Shown here: positions 1 to 9,647 of the stretch, one piece after another
Layout: every line of letters starts with the position of its first letter
How positions within the stretch are numbered: position 1 is the first letter of the stretch
Assembly (NCBI RefSeq): GCF_002056795.1
Contig: NZ_CP020104.1
Location: 3,731,001 to 3,795,000, forward strand
Origin: Spirosoma aerolatum
Lineage (GTDB): Bacteria > Bacteroidota > Bacteroidia > Cytophagales > Spirosomataceae
DNA length: 64,000 bases
Direction of reading: 5' to 3'
Position numbers and translations under genes: made by a program
Notes under the pieces: generated by a model
What the model saw: the letters and a program-made list of their open reading frames with translations, nothing else
The model's database searches: none
What the model was told of the DNA's origin: nothing

Positions 1-3000
1 AAGGTAATCGGAAGGCAATTGCCCTGTCCGATATAAGCGATATGGGGGTACAGATTGAACCTATTGCTAAAAGCCTGTTGGCCATCAGTACCGTTAGTCA
101 TCTCTGGTTATTATCGCCAGGTGCCCTGTTTCAGAAAGATAGTCTGACCGTACAGGATGCATTCATGACATTTCCTCCAAATTTGTATGCGGTTACGCAG
201 GTGCTTAACGATCACACCGGTAACATTTGGGTAGGTACTAGTGGCTATGGAATCCGTAAGTTTAATCCTAAGGTCAATCAGTTTCATTCGTATCTGCCCC
301 ATACATCACTGTCCTATCTCTATGTCGATCAACAGGGGAGGACTTATGCTCGTTACCAGTTTTCATATGGATTAGTAGATCGAAAGTCGAATCAGTTAGT
401 CCCCTTTCTGGACCCTAAACTGTCGGAAGCCGATCGGCGGCAGCGGTATTTTATGCAGGATCGGCAGGGAACTTTCTGGATGTCGAATGCAAATTTTCAG
501 ACGCATGCACAGAGTCTATTCAAGTTTTCCAGTTCATGGCAATTGCTGAAGAAATTCCCCTTGCCATCAGGGGTTGATTTTGGTTTATGGGGCAATCAAA
601 CGTTGGAAGACCCGTCCGGTTGTTTATGGATTGGGGCTACGAATGGCAAATTGCTTCGTTTTGACCCAAGTACAGAAACGTTTCAGACATTTCAATACTT
701 ATCGAAAAGTGGTCCTGAAACAGAAACATATGCCCTCCTTCGTGAGCCAGATGGTACCTTCTGGATTGGCACCCAACAAGGACTGATCAAAGCCGCGCAT
801 CTTCCTGAAAAGCCGGTATATACTCATTTCAGAAACTCGATCACAAATCGGCAGAGCCTGAGCAATGATTTTGTATTGAGCCTGGCTAGTGACCCCTATG
901 AACCCCAGCGGTATCTCTGGGTTGGGACAAAAGGGGGCGGACTGGAACGGCTGGACAAACAAACGGGCCAATTCAGGCACTATACCGAAACGGACGGGCT
1001 CCCTAACAAAGTAGTATACGGTTTGTTGACCGATTCGTTCCGTAACCTGTGGCTTAGTACCAACCGGGGGGTATCACAATTCAATCCCCGATCAGGCCAT
1101 TTTCGGAACTACACCCAGGCTAACGGACTACAGGATGATGAGTTTAACACGGGTTCTTTTTTTAAGTCACCTTCCGGTGAATTGCTGTTTGGCGGAGTCA
1201 ACGGCCTGACTGCGTTCGATCCGGCGGCATTGTTGAAGGATAGTCAGAAAATTCCGACTGTAAATATCCTTGAACTGCGGATCAATAATAAGCCGATTGA
1301 AGTAGGCCGAAGCGAACATATCCTGCAACAGAGTATTGATTACACGCACCAGCTTGACTTACGACACGATCAGAACCTGCTCACGTTTGAGTTTGGTGTG
1401 ATGGACTATACAAATTCGGCCAATAATCGATACCGATATCGCCTAATCGGTATTGACGACGACTGGGTTGAGGCAGGTAACAATCGGTTTGCTAATTACG
1501 CTCAATTGCCTGATGGGAGTTACCAGCTTCAGATGATGGGATCAGTGGATGGAGAGCATTGGAGCAAACCTCTTGAATTGCAAATTCGTATTGCTCCGCC
1601 TTTTTACCGAACCTGGTGGGCCTATCTGGTCTATTTGATAGGGTTGGTGCTGGCGGTCTGGCAACTTAACAGGTTCCAAACGCAACGGCTATTATTGCAG
1701 CAGCAGGTGGCTTATGAACAAAAAGAAGCGGGTCGACTGGCTGATCTGGATGCCCTCAAAACCCGCTTTTTTACCAACATATCGCATGAATTTCGGACGC
1801 CCCTTACCCTGTTGCTTGGACCAATCAACGACCTGCGGCAACGGTATCCGACCGATACACTCTATCAGATCATGCATCGGAATGCCAATCGGCTCCAAGT
1901 GCTGATCGGTCAACTGCTCGATCTGGCTAAACTCGATGCGGGTCAGTTACAGTTGGATCGGCAACCGGGCAACCTGGTCGACGACATTCGGATATGGATC
2001 GCTTCGTTTGAGTCGCTGGCCCAAAGCCGGGGAATTACCCTGGTTTTGGCCCAGAACCAACCCCAACAGTGGATGCTATATGATGCTGATAAGCTTGAAA
2101 AAATTGTAACCAATCTGATTTCGAATGCCCTGAAGTTTACGTCTGCGGATGGACATGTGCAGATCGATGTTGTCTATCACGCTACTAAACCAGGACTCAC
2201 GATCTATGTAAAGGATACAGGTGTTGGTATTGCGCCAGACCAGATAAGGCATATTTTTGATCGATTCTATCAAGCCGATGATAGCCAGCAACGGGGGTAT
2301 GAAGGTACTGGAATTGGGTTAGCGTTGGTCAAGGAACTGGTTGTTGCCATGAACGGCCAGATATGGGTCGATAGCCAGCCAGGTCAGGGTACCACCTTTA
2401 CCATAAATTTGCCACTAGACCAGGCGCAGGCACCTATTCAGATTGATGCATCTTCGGTTGTGCCAACGGGTACTACCACGACGAATGAGAGTAGGTTCAT
2501 AAACGTGTCGGAAGGGGAGGAAGAATTAGTATCCTCATCGGGCAAAACTGTTTTAGTGGTCGAAGACAATGATGACTTACGGATGTATATTCGGCATATA
2601 CTGGAGCCCGTCTATATCGTTACAGAAGCGGTTGATGGGCAGGAGGGACTCAGTAAAGCTATCGAAACATTGCCTGATCTGGTCATTTGTGACCTGATGA
2701 TGCCACGGTTGGATGGCTTCGGTTTCTGCAAACAGCTCAAAATACAGGAGGCTACCAGTCATATTCTAGTGGTGATGCTTACCGCCAAGGCGGACATGGA
2801 GAGCCGTATAGAAGGATTGAGGATGGGGGCTGATGATTACCTGACCAAGCCTTTCGATCGTCAGGAGTTATTACTTCGGGTACGCAATCAGCTACTGCAA
2901 CGAGAACGATTGTTCGAATGGTTTACGGTTAATCGAGTAAATCAGCAATCAGCATTAATGGCTCCGGTCGCCCTTTCTGCCGAACAAAAGTTTCTAGATC

Positions 3001-3314
3001 GGTTGTCAGATGCCGTGCTGCAACACATCGATAACCCCACGTTTAACGTCGAAGCACTGGCCGAAGCGGTTAATCTGAGCCGTGTACAATTGCATCGAAA
3101 GCTAAAAGCACTGACCGATACAACTGCTACCAACTTTATTCGTGACATTCGGCTTGCTCAGGCAGCAAGTTTGCTCACCGCACAAACCGACAGTGTAACG
3201 CAGGTAGCCTACGCCGTTGGCTTCGATAACCTGTCGTATTTCGCTAAAGTATTTCAGGAGAAATATGGCATTCTTCCGTCGCAATATGGTAAGCAATCAC
3301 TATCGGAGCCTTAG
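1..3314 (+). CDS. Hybrid two-component sensor kinase/response regulator with AraC output (HTCS), 5' partial
   Basis: The frame is open from nucleotide 3, and the first in-frame ATG (42) lies inside the sensor, so the true start is outside the window. From the left one sees repeats of a periplasmic two-bladed propeller (motifs such as GNIWVGTSGYGI, GCLWIGATNGKL and NLWLSTNRGVSQF), a Y_Y_Y domain around 1380-1580, and one transmembrane helix around 1610-1670. Then come a HisKA domain with NISHEFRTPL (phospho-His codon 1785-1787), an ATPase domain (NLISNALKF, DTGVGI), a receiver (VVEDNDD, phospho-Asp codon 2691-2693, Lys in TKPF), and a C-terminal AraC helix-turn-helix at about 2990-3290. In Bacteroidota this one-protein architecture senses glycan breakdown products and switches on utilisation genes. 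No susC/susD pair is visible here, so its target is unknown. It ends facing the FadL-like gene, with a long hairpin between them. Confidence 0.95.
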   Translation, partial: GNRKAIALSDISDMGVQIEPIAKSLLAISTVSHLWLLSPGALFQKDSLTVQDAFMTFPPNLYAVTQVLNDHTGNIWVGTSGYGIRKFNPKVNQFHSYLPHTSLSYLYVDQQGRTYARYQFSYGLVDRKSNQLVPFLDPKLSEADRRQRYFMQDRQGTFWMSNANFQTHAQSLFKFSSSWQLLKKFPLPSGVDFGLWGNQTLEDPSGCLWIGATNGKLLRFDPSTETFQTFQYLSKSGPETETYALLREPDGTFWIGTQQGLIKAAHLPEKPVYTHFRNSITNRQSLSNDFVLSLASDPYEPQRYLWVGTKGGGLERLDKQTGQFRHYTETDGLPNKVVYGLLTDSFRNLWLSTNRGVSQFNPRSGHFRNYTQANGLQDDEFNTGSFFKSPSGELLFGGVNGLTAFDPAALLKDSQKIPTVNILELRINNKPIEVGRSEHILQQSIDYTHQLDLRHDQNLLTFEFGVMDYTNSANNRYRYRLIGIDDDWVEAGNNRFANYAQLPDGSYQLQMMGSVDGEHWSKPLELQIRIAPPFYRTWWAYLVYLIGLVLAVWQLNRFQTQRLLLQQQVAYEQKEAGRLADLDALKTRFFTNISHEFRTPLTLLLGPINDLRQRYPTDTLYQIMHRNANRLQVLIGQLLDLAKLDAGQLQLDRQPGNLVDDIRIWIASFESLAQSRGITLVLAQNQPQQWMLYDADKLEKIVTNLISNALKFTSADGHVQIDVVYHATKPGLTIYVKDTGVGIAPDQIRHIFDRFYQADDSQQRGYEGTGIGLALVKELVVAMNGQIWVDSQPGQGTTFTINLPLDQAQAPIQIDASSVVPTGTTTTNESRFINVSEGEEELVSSSGKTVLVVEDNDDLRMYIRHILEPVYIVTEAVDGQEGLSKAIETLPDLVICDLMMPRLDGFGFCKQLKIQEATSHILVVMLTAKADMESRIEGLRMGADDYLTKPFDRQELLLRVRNQLLQRERLFEWFTVNRVNQQSALMAPVALSAEQKFLDRLSDAVLQHIDNPTFNVEALAEAVNLSRVQLHRKLKALTDTTATNFIRDIRLAQAASLLTAQTDSVTQVAYAVGFDNLSYFAKVFQEKYGILPSQYGKQSLSEP

Positions 3315-3398
3315 GATAAAAAAGCTTTTAGTCATTTAAAAAACCGCTTTAAACCGTTCATTACATGGTGGCTCAAAGAAAATGTCCGTTAGGGGCAT

Positions 3399-3450
3399 GG
3401 AGCGAGAATGGCTGACGCAAGCCAGATTTTACGTCAGCCATTCTCGCTCC
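3399..3450. terminator. 19-bp perfect inverted repeat, likely bidirectional terminator
   Basis: The arms at 3399-3417 and 3432-3450 are perfect reverse complements separated by 14 nt. They lie between two convergent genes. The right arm ends one base before the stop codon of the minus-strand gene (3452-3454). The sequence type (GAGCGAGAATGG) resembles other hairpins in this window. Confidence 0.75.
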
Positions 3451-3451
3451 T

Positions 3452-5023
3452 TTAAAAGAATACCCCCATCGACAGCATAAGATTCGTATACCGATTGTTG
3501 GTAGCAACGGTTGGCGTATCTGAGCTATTAGGTAATTCGAAAGGAGCATACCCTGATTTATAGGTCAGAAATGAACCTGATAAGTCCGCAAAGAACCGAT
3601 CATTACGAACGCCAAGCCCAGCCGAAAGCAACAGTTTTGACCGGTCGGCTTTGGCGACCCGGTCCAGGTCTATTTTATAGGCACTGGGTAAATAACTAGC
3701 CCCAGCCCGCAGACGTAAAATACCTGCTCGGATCTCGGCCCCTGCCCGAAAATTGATTACATTCTGGTAAGTGTCCTGTACGAATCGCTTAACATCATTT
3801 TTAAAATCAGTATTGTCCTGCTGATTGGTAAAGGCCGATGTCCGCACCCGCATTCCCTGGTAATTGACGTATTCAGCCGTAGCTGTCAGGAAACCGATTT
3901 TTCCGTTACCCAGAAAATACGTTGCACCACCAGAAGCTCGTAATGGTGTTTGTAACGTGTACGAGAAATCATTCGACGGGTCAACCACATCTACGTAGTT
4001 TGTTGTTAACACCAGCTTCGGGTCTTTGGCAACGGCGTTGAGCGTTTGACCAAACGTTTCATTGGCACTACTGAATGTGGGTGAAATAATTGTTGCCCCG
4101 ACCTGGAACTGAGGAACGAGTTTATAAATAAATCCTAATGAGGCATTGATACCACTCCCTTTTACATCCAGTCGATTGGTCTGTCCATAGTTACTGAACA
4201 CGGCGCCATTAACGGGCGTTTCCAGAAAAACCACTTCCGACGAGTAACGGAGGTGCGTTAACGCCAGAGAGCCACCAATGTAAAACTTGTCGTCTAAATT
4301 ACCCGCATATGCCAATGTCAACTGTGAGTGACTCCCCGAACGATTGATCGTTGACCGCTGATCTTTTTGCACCGTTGCATCGTAGCGAGTGTACGGAGGG
4401 CCTGAACCATTCGTACCCAAGTTGGTCGGGTTAATCAGATAAAGGCCATAGGCAGCTGCTTCCCGGAAATCAGCCTGTTTGCTATTTGGGTAAAATGAAT
4501 CGCTTAGTTCTTTTTCGCTGTAAGCGGCCGAATTAGCGGCATTGATATACGTTTGTGCAATGGAGGAGTTTGGATTGTTGTTCAATCCACGCGCGTCGAC
4601 GTAATCGAAAAAATTGACGTTCTGCGAATAACTTACACCAAATGCGCTACGACGCCAGCGACGGCTACCGTTACTACTTCCTGGCAATATCAAACCAAGC
4701 TGACCGATGCTTACTTTTCCCGCACTGCTGTTGGTTTGCGAACCTAAAAAAGTATTCTGATTATTGGCCGACGTAAACATCGGACTAATACTTAGCTCAG
4801 AACGATTATAAAAGGCAAGCCCAGCGGGGTTGCCCGATAAGTTACTGGCATCCCCACCCAGCGCGGCATGATTACCACCAATGCCCCTGAACCGGGCGGT
4901 TCCATTCTGACTGAAATCGGAATACCGAAACGCATCATCAGCATATTCATAAGACGCTCCCTGGCTAAAAGCCAGATGCGAAAGCAACCCCAGGGCTACT
5001 GTAAAATAAAACGGTTTAGTCAT
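3452..5023 (-). CDS. OmpP1/FadL/TodX-family outer membrane transport protein
   Basis: A 523-residue protein with a cleavable signal peptide (MTKPFYFTVALGLLSHLAFSQG). The next stretch has the family's start, with residues DAFRYS, GTARFRGIGGNHAALGGDASNLSGNPAGLAFY. The alternating, aromatic-rich remainder fits a beta-barrel, and the chain ends in phenylalanine (MGVFF), as expected for insertion by the BAM machinery. Family members are 14-strand barrels that pass hydrophobic compounds across the outer membrane; the substrate cannot be read from the sequence. The gene stands alone and is convergent with the hybrid sensor kinase. The family call is firm; the fatty-acid role of FadL itself is not implied. 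Confidence 0.85.
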   Translation of the reverse strand: MTKPFYFTVALGLLSHLAFSQGASYEYADDAFRYSDFSQNGTARFRGIGGNHAALGGDASNLSGNPAGLAFYNRSELSISPMFTSANNQNTFLGSQTNSSAGKVSIGQLGLILPGSSNGSRRWRRSAFGVSYSQNVNFFDYVDARGLNNNPNSSIAQTYINAANSAAYSEKELSDSFYPNSKQADFREAAAYGLYLINPTNLGTNGSGPPYTRYDATVQKDQRSTINRSGSHSQLTLAYAGNLDDKFYIGGSLALTHLRYSSEVVFLETPVNGAVFSNYGQTNRLDVKGSGINASLGFIYKLVPQFQVGATIISPTFSSANETFGQTLNAVAKDPKLVLTTNYVDVVDPSNDFSYTLQTPLRASGGATYFLGNGKIGFLTATAEYVNYQGMRVRTSAFTNQQDNTDFKNDVKRFVQDTYQNVINFRAGAEIRAGILRLRAGASYLPSAYKIDLDRVAKADRSKLLLSAGLGVRNDRFFADLSGSFLTYKSGYAPFELPNSSDTPTVATNNRYTNLMLSMGVFF

Positions 5024-5213
5024 GTTCGTAAAGCTTTATAAAAGCGGTTGGTGGCATATGCGATATCTATACGCATTAGAACACCATAACGTATAAACGT
5101 TTAACAGGCGTAAAATTAGTTTTTGATGTTTACGAATAGGCTAACGCGTCAACGTATCTTAGGGGAGACCGCCCTAAACTGCCCATCGAATATCGTAAAC
5201 CATAATTAAAACG

Positions 5214-5250
5214 AAAATCCCCGCTAATTGTCCTAACTAGCGGGGATTTT
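5214..5250. terminator. 13-bp stem terminator
   Basis: The arms at 5214-5226 and 5238-5250 (AAAATCCCCGCTA and its complement) enclose 11 nt. It lies just past the stop of the minus-strand lipoprotein gene and is flanked by A/T runs on both sides, as for a Rho-independent terminator. Confidence 0.75.
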
Positions 5251-5273
5251 TTATCAAAATTTAAGCAAGATTA

Positions 5274-6565
5274 TTAGCGTGGGCCACGGCCGCCTGAGTG
5301 GCCACCGCCACCCGAGAAGCCTCCACCTCCGCCACCACTGGGGGCGCTGAAGCTTGGCGAGCTAAAACTACGGCTTGGCGCACTGTTAAAGCTAGGCTGG
5401 TTGTGGCTAGGCTGGCTGAAGCTTGGTTGCGATTGCTGGTAGCTGCCTCGGCTCGGCTGGTTAAAGCTCGGTTGACTGTAACTCTGGCTTTGGTAACTGC
5501 TGCGGTTGTTGCCGCCTGTAAAGTTACCACCTGATGGCGTGTAGCTACCCCGGCTGCTTTCGCGTGGACGAGAGTAATACTCTGAACTACCTGAATTGCT
5601 ATTATAAGAAGGAGCGGCAGAGTTGGCACTTACCCGACCATTGCTGCTGGCACTATTATCGTAGTAATAATTGCCCCGACTGCTGCCATTGCTTGGACGG
5701 GCATAATACCCATCCCCCGAGTCGTAGTCGTATTAGTTGCTGCGGCACGGCCACCGTTTGGATTGTACGAGCGGGCCGAATTATCAAAAGCAGATGTGTA
5801 ACGACCAGACGATCGTTCAAAAGTTCGATTGTATGTCCGGTTCCGATAGGGATCAGCACCCGTCACGTAGACGTTGTTTACGTAGACAGGGTTGTAGAAA
5901 CCGCCGTATCCATAATAGGGTGAGTAGAATGGACTATAGAAACCACCCATGCCGTACGCATACGAACTGTAGAATGGATCATAGAAGCTGCCGTAACCGA
6001 ATGGCGAATAAAATGAATTGTACGCATACGGGCTGTAAAATGGGCTGCCGAATCCAAAACTGAAGCCTGGGTAACCATAACCAAAGGCTCCCATTCCTAA
6101 ACCTAATCCCAGACCCGAATAGAAGCCCGTGTTGTTGAATCCCCAGCGATTCCAGCTATACGCCGACGTAGTTGCTGCATTGTACCCATTCACGAAGCCC
6201 GAGTTATAGGCATTAGTACCATCGTCGTTCCAGCCCGGATCGGGTGATAGACCACGGTTCAGTTTACGGGCACTCAGTTCGGTGTAATAATCGTCGGTGT
6301 TGGAGTTGTAACCCTGTTGTTCGTCGTTGTAATCAGGGTTCGCATTGCGGTTCAACCGCTGCTGACGTTGTGAGCGGCTGTAAGGCTGCGCACTGTACTC
6401 ATCAGATTGCCGATTGCTGGCGTAGACTGGTGAGCTACTACCTGCGCTACCATATAGATCATCTACGTCACTGGCGTTCTGTGCCGTTTGCCGACTGGAG
6501 GTACAACTCCAGATGCTCAGCAGCGCAGCCAACGTCAGATAAGAATATAGTCGTTGCGTTTTCAT
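5274..6565 (-). CDS. Low-complexity Gly/Ser/Tyr/Asn-rich lipoprotein, interrupted by a one-base frameshift
   Basis: It starts MKTQRLYSYLTLAALLSIWSCTSS, a lipoprotein signal with Cys21 as the likely lipidation site. A charged Ser/Asn/Tyr region follows, then a long YSPF/GFGS/GGFY repeat region. In the starting frame the protein runs to residue 284 and then turns into 27 unrelated hydrophobic residues before a stop at 5630. The other frame continues the same composition (GDGYYARPSNGSSRGNYYY, then QPSFNQPSRGSYQQ-type repeats and a Gly-rich tail ending HSGGRGPR) to a stop at 5274-5276. One extra G in the five-G run (C5 on the plus strand, 5714-5718) joins both parts into exactly 430 residues. The break may be a sequencing error, a mutation or a programmed -1 slip. 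The function is unknown; it is probably surface-exposed. The 311-residue reading alone is the literal alternative. Confidence 0.8.
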
Positions 6566-6664
6566 TTGGCAAGGGAATTAAAAGTAAAAAAGCTCATGCT
6601 TACTGCCTCGTCAATACTATAACACAGGATTGACTGGTTTAATTACAAAAATAGAGCAAAAACT

Positions 6665-6672
6665 TATCTTTG
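6665..6672 (+). promoter_or_regulatory. Possible -7 element (TATCTTTG) ahead of proS
   Basis: TATCTTTG matches the Bacteroidota -7 consensus TAnnTTTG. No convincing TTTG lies at the right distance upstream, and the leader to proS would be about 170 nt long. Weak. Confidence 0.25.
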
Positions 6673-6850
6673 CAACTTCTTACCTATTAGACTCCAAATA
6701 GTTAATTAAGGTTTAATTCGTTTCTAAAATTAGTTTGACGTTTATTGCCTGATTGGTGAGTTTGGCTGATTTACAAACAGTTCGCGTTTCGTCTGCTGTG
6801 AAAGTTAGTCAAGTTAACCCGTCAGGTGCCGACCGTCAAACGTCAATTGT

Positions 6851-8320
6851 ATGGCTAAAGCAATTCCGTCCCGTAGTGAAAACTACTCCGAGTGGTACAA
6901 TGAGTTAATTAAAAAAGCCGACCTGGCCGAAAATTCGGCAGTTCGGGGCTGTATGGTTATTAAACCATACGGGTATTCAATCTGGGAAAAAATGCAGCGT
7001 GCTTTGGATGATATGTTCAAGGAAACGGGCCACACCAATGCCTATTTCCCGCTATTTATCCCCAAATCGTACCTCAGCAAAGAGGCTTCACACGTGGAAG
7101 GATTTGCCAAGGAATGTGCCGTGGTAACGCACTATCGGTTGAAAAATGCTGAAGATGGGTCGGGCGTAATTGTCGATCCGGAAGCCAAACTGGAAGAAGA
7201 ACTTATTGTACGGCCAACTTCAGAAACGGTTATCTGGAGTACCTACAAAAATTGGATTCAGTCATACCGTGATTTGCCACTGCTGATAAATCAATGGGCC
7301 AATGTGGTTCGCTGGGAAATGCGTACCCGCATCTTCCTGCGAACAGCCGAATTTCTCTGGCAGGAAGGGCATACAGCCCATGCAACGGCCGACGAAGCGC
7401 AGGCCGAAACCCGCCAAATGCTGGATGTGTATGCACAGTTTGCCGAAGAATGGATGGCTGTGCCGGTCATTAAAGGTGCTAAGACGCCCAATGAGCGTTT
7501 TGCCGGAGCCGAAGATACGCTTTGCATTGAAGCGATGATGCAGGATGGTAAAGCCCTTCAGGCAGGAACGTCGCACTTTTTGGGGCAGAATTTTGCCAAA
7601 GCGTTCGAGGTACAGTTCCTGAACAAACAGAATCAGCTGGATTACGTTTGGGGAACCTCCTGGGGCGTTTCGACCCGATTGATGGGGGCATTGATCATGG
7701 CTCATTCCGACGATGATGGGCTGGTTTTACCGCCCAAACTGGCGCCGATTCAGGTGGTCATCATACCGATTTACCGTACTGAAGAACAACTTGAACAGAT
7801 TTCGGCTAAAATTAAACCACTACTTCAGGAGCTTCGTAAAGCTGGTGTTTCAGTCAAGTTCGATGATTCGGATGCCAATAAACCCGGATGGAAATTCGCT
7901 GAATATGAACTCCGTGGTGTACCTGTTCGACTGGCTATGGGGGCTCGGGATCTGGAAAACGGCACCGTCGAAATTGCCCGACGTGATCTGAAAACAAAGG
8001 AAACTGTGCCATTCGACGGGCTGACCGAACGGATTAAAGCCTTGCTGGAGGATATTCAACAAACGATTTACAACAAAGCGAAAGCGTTCCGTGAGGAACA
8101 TACCTTTACCGTCGATACGTTTGAGGAGTTTCAGGCGCAGATTGAAAACGGATTTCTGCTGGCCCATTGGGACGGAACAGCTGAAACAGAGGAAGCTATT
8201 AAAGAAGTCACCAAAGCGACGATACGTTGTATTCCATTCGACCAGCAGCCTGAAGAGGGCGTTTGTGTTTATTCCGGTAAACCGTCAAAAGGACGCGTGG
8301 TATTTGCCAGAGCCTATTGA
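6851..8320 (+). CDS. proS: Prolyl-tRNA synthetase (ProS type 3, archaeal/eukaryotic-like)
   Basis: A 489-residue class II aminoacyl-tRNA synthetase that charges tRNA-Pro with proline in the cytoplasm. The N-terminal catalytic core carries motif 1 around [16 protein letters not shown], motif 2 ([20 protein letters not shown]) and motif 3 residues before [18 protein letters not shown]. The anticodon-binding domain follows (QVVIIPIY onward), then a C-terminal zinc-binding-like domain ending FARAY. Length and the absence of a large insertion domain between motifs 2 and 3 assign it to the shorter type found in archaea, eukaryotes and many Bacteroidota, not the E. coli type of about 570 residues. 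It is transcribed alone and followed by a strong terminator. Confidence 0.97.
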   Translation: MAKAIPSRSENYSEWYNELIKKADLAENSAVRGCMVIKPYGYSIWEKMQRALDDMFKETGHTNAYFPLFIPKSYLSKEASHVEGFAKECAVVTHYRLKNAEDGSGVIVDPEAKLEEELIVRPTSETVIWSTYKNWIQSYRDLPLLINQWANVVRWEMRTRIFLRTAEFLWQEGHTAHATADEAQAETRQMLDVYAQFAEEWMAVPVIKGAKTPNERFAGAEDTLCIEAMMQDGKALQAGTSHFLGQNFAKAFEVQFLNKQNQLDYVWGTSWGVSTRLMGALIMAHSDDDGLVLPPKLAPIQVVIIPIYRTEEQLEQISAKIKPLLQELRKAGVSVKFDDSDANKPGWKFAEYELRGVPVRLAMGARDLENGTVEIARRDLKTKETVPFDGLTERIKALLEDIQQTIYNKAKAFREEHTFTVDTFEEFQAQIENGFLLAHWDGTAETEEAIKEVTKATIRCIPFDQQPEEGVCVYSGKPSKGRVVFARAY

Positions 8321-8355
8321 GTGAAACACAGTGTGTGCTACATGCGGATCGTGAT

Positions 8356-8387
8356 CGGGGCCAGTTACGTAACTGGCCCCGTTTTTT
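8356..8387 (+). terminator. Rho-independent terminator of proS
   Basis: A perfect 13-bp palindrome (8356-8368 / 8369-8381, CGGGGCCAGTTAC and complement) is followed directly by six T residues (8382-8387), 35 nt past the proS stop. Confidence 0.9.
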
Positions 8388-8454
8388 GTTGAAAAAATCC
8401 AGGCCCTTTCTGAGGTAATATCAGGTCGATCAATGCTTTTCCAGTGGATACTCG

Positions 8455-8598
8455 ATGAATAACGAAGCAACAAGAAGCTATTGTGTAGAATGTACATTTT
8501 GTGGAGCAGATTCGTCGGTTGAAACGGGCGGTCTGCCGATGTTTATGCGCTTCCGGTCTATTGCGTTTCCGAGAGTGGATAAACTGCTGTTGATTTGA
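8455..8598 (+). CDS. Possible small ORF, 47 residues, with a CxxCxxC motif
   Basis: The reading frame ATG 8455 to TGA 8596-8598 encodes MNNEATRSYCVECTFCGAD and a basic, hydrophobic tail. The CVECTFC cluster could bind metal, but there is no partner cysteine pair and no recognisable family. It lies in the otherwise empty 277 nt between the proS terminator and the next gene. It may be chance. Confidence 0.2.
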   Translation: MNNEATRSYCVECTFCGADSSVETGGLPMFMRFRSIAFPRVDKLLLI

Positions 8599-8664
8599 TT
8601 GATAATTTGTATTTCTACATGAGCCGATAGGGTAATTCTTGTCGAAAACCTAACAAACCAGCCT

Positions 8665-9636
8665 ATGAAAACCAGACGTTCGTTCCTACGCGATACGGGA
8701 GCGTTGACCTTGGGAAGCTTTATTTTGCCACAACTGTCTCAAGCTACGTCACTTTTTAGCCCGCTAGCCTCACGGCCCGTTGGCTTACAGTTATTTACCC
8801 TGTTCCGGCCCATGAGCGAAGACCCGAAAGGGACGCTCGAAAAAGTTGCAGCCATTGGTTATAAAGAAGTTGAATCGGCCTTTAGCCTGAAAGGGGGGTA
8901 TTACGGCTATACAGCAAAAGAATTTAAGAAAGTAGTTGAGGGTCTTGGTATGAAATGGCGTGGACACCATGCCGGTGGAGCCCCGTTCCGACCACGGCCT
9001 ACGCCCCCAGCCAGCATGACCGGAACAGCCGGTGGCGGCCCTGCGGCTGGCGGACAACGACCAGCGATGGACTTTTCCAAGATGCCCCCTATGCTTAACC
9101 TGCGGGATAATTATCAGGAGTTGGTCGATCAGGCTGCAGAAGGAGGCTTGTCGTATCTCGTATGCGCCAGCACACCCGTGGCTACCGTCGATGAAATTCA
9201 GAAATCGATCGAGGTGTTTCAGAAAACGGGTGAGGCCTGTAAGAAGGCGGGAATCGGATTTGCCTATCATAACCACGCAACCGAGTTCGATCCGGTAGAA
9301 GGGGGCAAAACGCCGTACGAACTGATTCTGTCCCAAACGGATAAAGACCTGGTAAAGATGGAATTGGATCTGGCCTGGGCCGTTAAAGCCGGTAAAGACC
9401 CCGTCAAGTTATTTGCCGAACATCCAGGCCGTTTCCCACTATGGCATATCAAAGACATTAAGTCTGATCTGAAAACGATCACCGAAGTAGGCAACGGCGT
9501 CGTGAATTTTAAACGTGCATTTGCGGCTGCGAAAACGGCAGGATTGAAGTATTTCTTCGTAGAGCAGGATATGGCAGCTCAACCCTTTGAGAGTATAACA
9601 ACCAGCTATACGTATTTAAAGAATCTACAGGCTTAA
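8665..9636 (+). CDS. Tat-exported sugar phosphate isomerase/epimerase-like TIM-barrel protein
   Basis: A 323-residue protein beginning MKTRRSFLRDTGALTLGSF, a twin-arginine signal, so it is exported folded. The rest is a xylose-isomerase-like (AP endonuclease 2) TIM barrel: VGLQLFTLF at the first strand, then GYKEVE, GIGFAYHNHATEF (probable metal-ligand region), VKMELDLAWAVKAG and FPLWHIKDIK. Residues 107-145 form a Pro/Gly/Ala-rich insertion (RPRPTPPAS to GGQRPAMDF) that is absent from typical members. Related proteins isomerise or epimerise sugars or inositols; the substrate is not predictable. The stop is 11 nt from the next start, so it forms a transcription unit with the sugar dehydrogenase/cytochrome protein downstream, which suggests shared periplasmic carbohydrate metabolism. 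Confidence 0.88.
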   Translation: MKTRRSFLRDTGALTLGSFILPQLSQATSLFSPLASRPVGLQLFTLFRPMSEDPKGTLEKVAAIGYKEVESAFSLKGGYYGYTAKEFKKVVEGLGMKWRGHHAGGAPFRPRPTPPASMTGTAGGGPAAGGQRPAMDFSKMPPMLNLRDNYQELVDQAAEGGLSYLVCASTPVATVDEIQKSIEVFQKTGEACKKAGIGFAYHNHATEFDPVEGGKTPYELILSQTDKDLVKMELDLAWAVKAGKDPVKLFAEHPGRFPLWHIKDIKSDLKTITEVGNGVVNFKRAFAAAKTAGLKYFFVEQDMAAQPFESITTSYTYLKNLQA

Positions 9637-9647
9637 TAACCCTTGCT

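Noticed and set aside
5261..5629. Minus-strand frame of 122 codons after the lipoprotein gene, as a separate gene
   Set aside because: It is the out-of-frame continuation of the lipoprotein gene after the frameshift; the Gly/Ser-rich frame in the same DNA is the plausible coding one.
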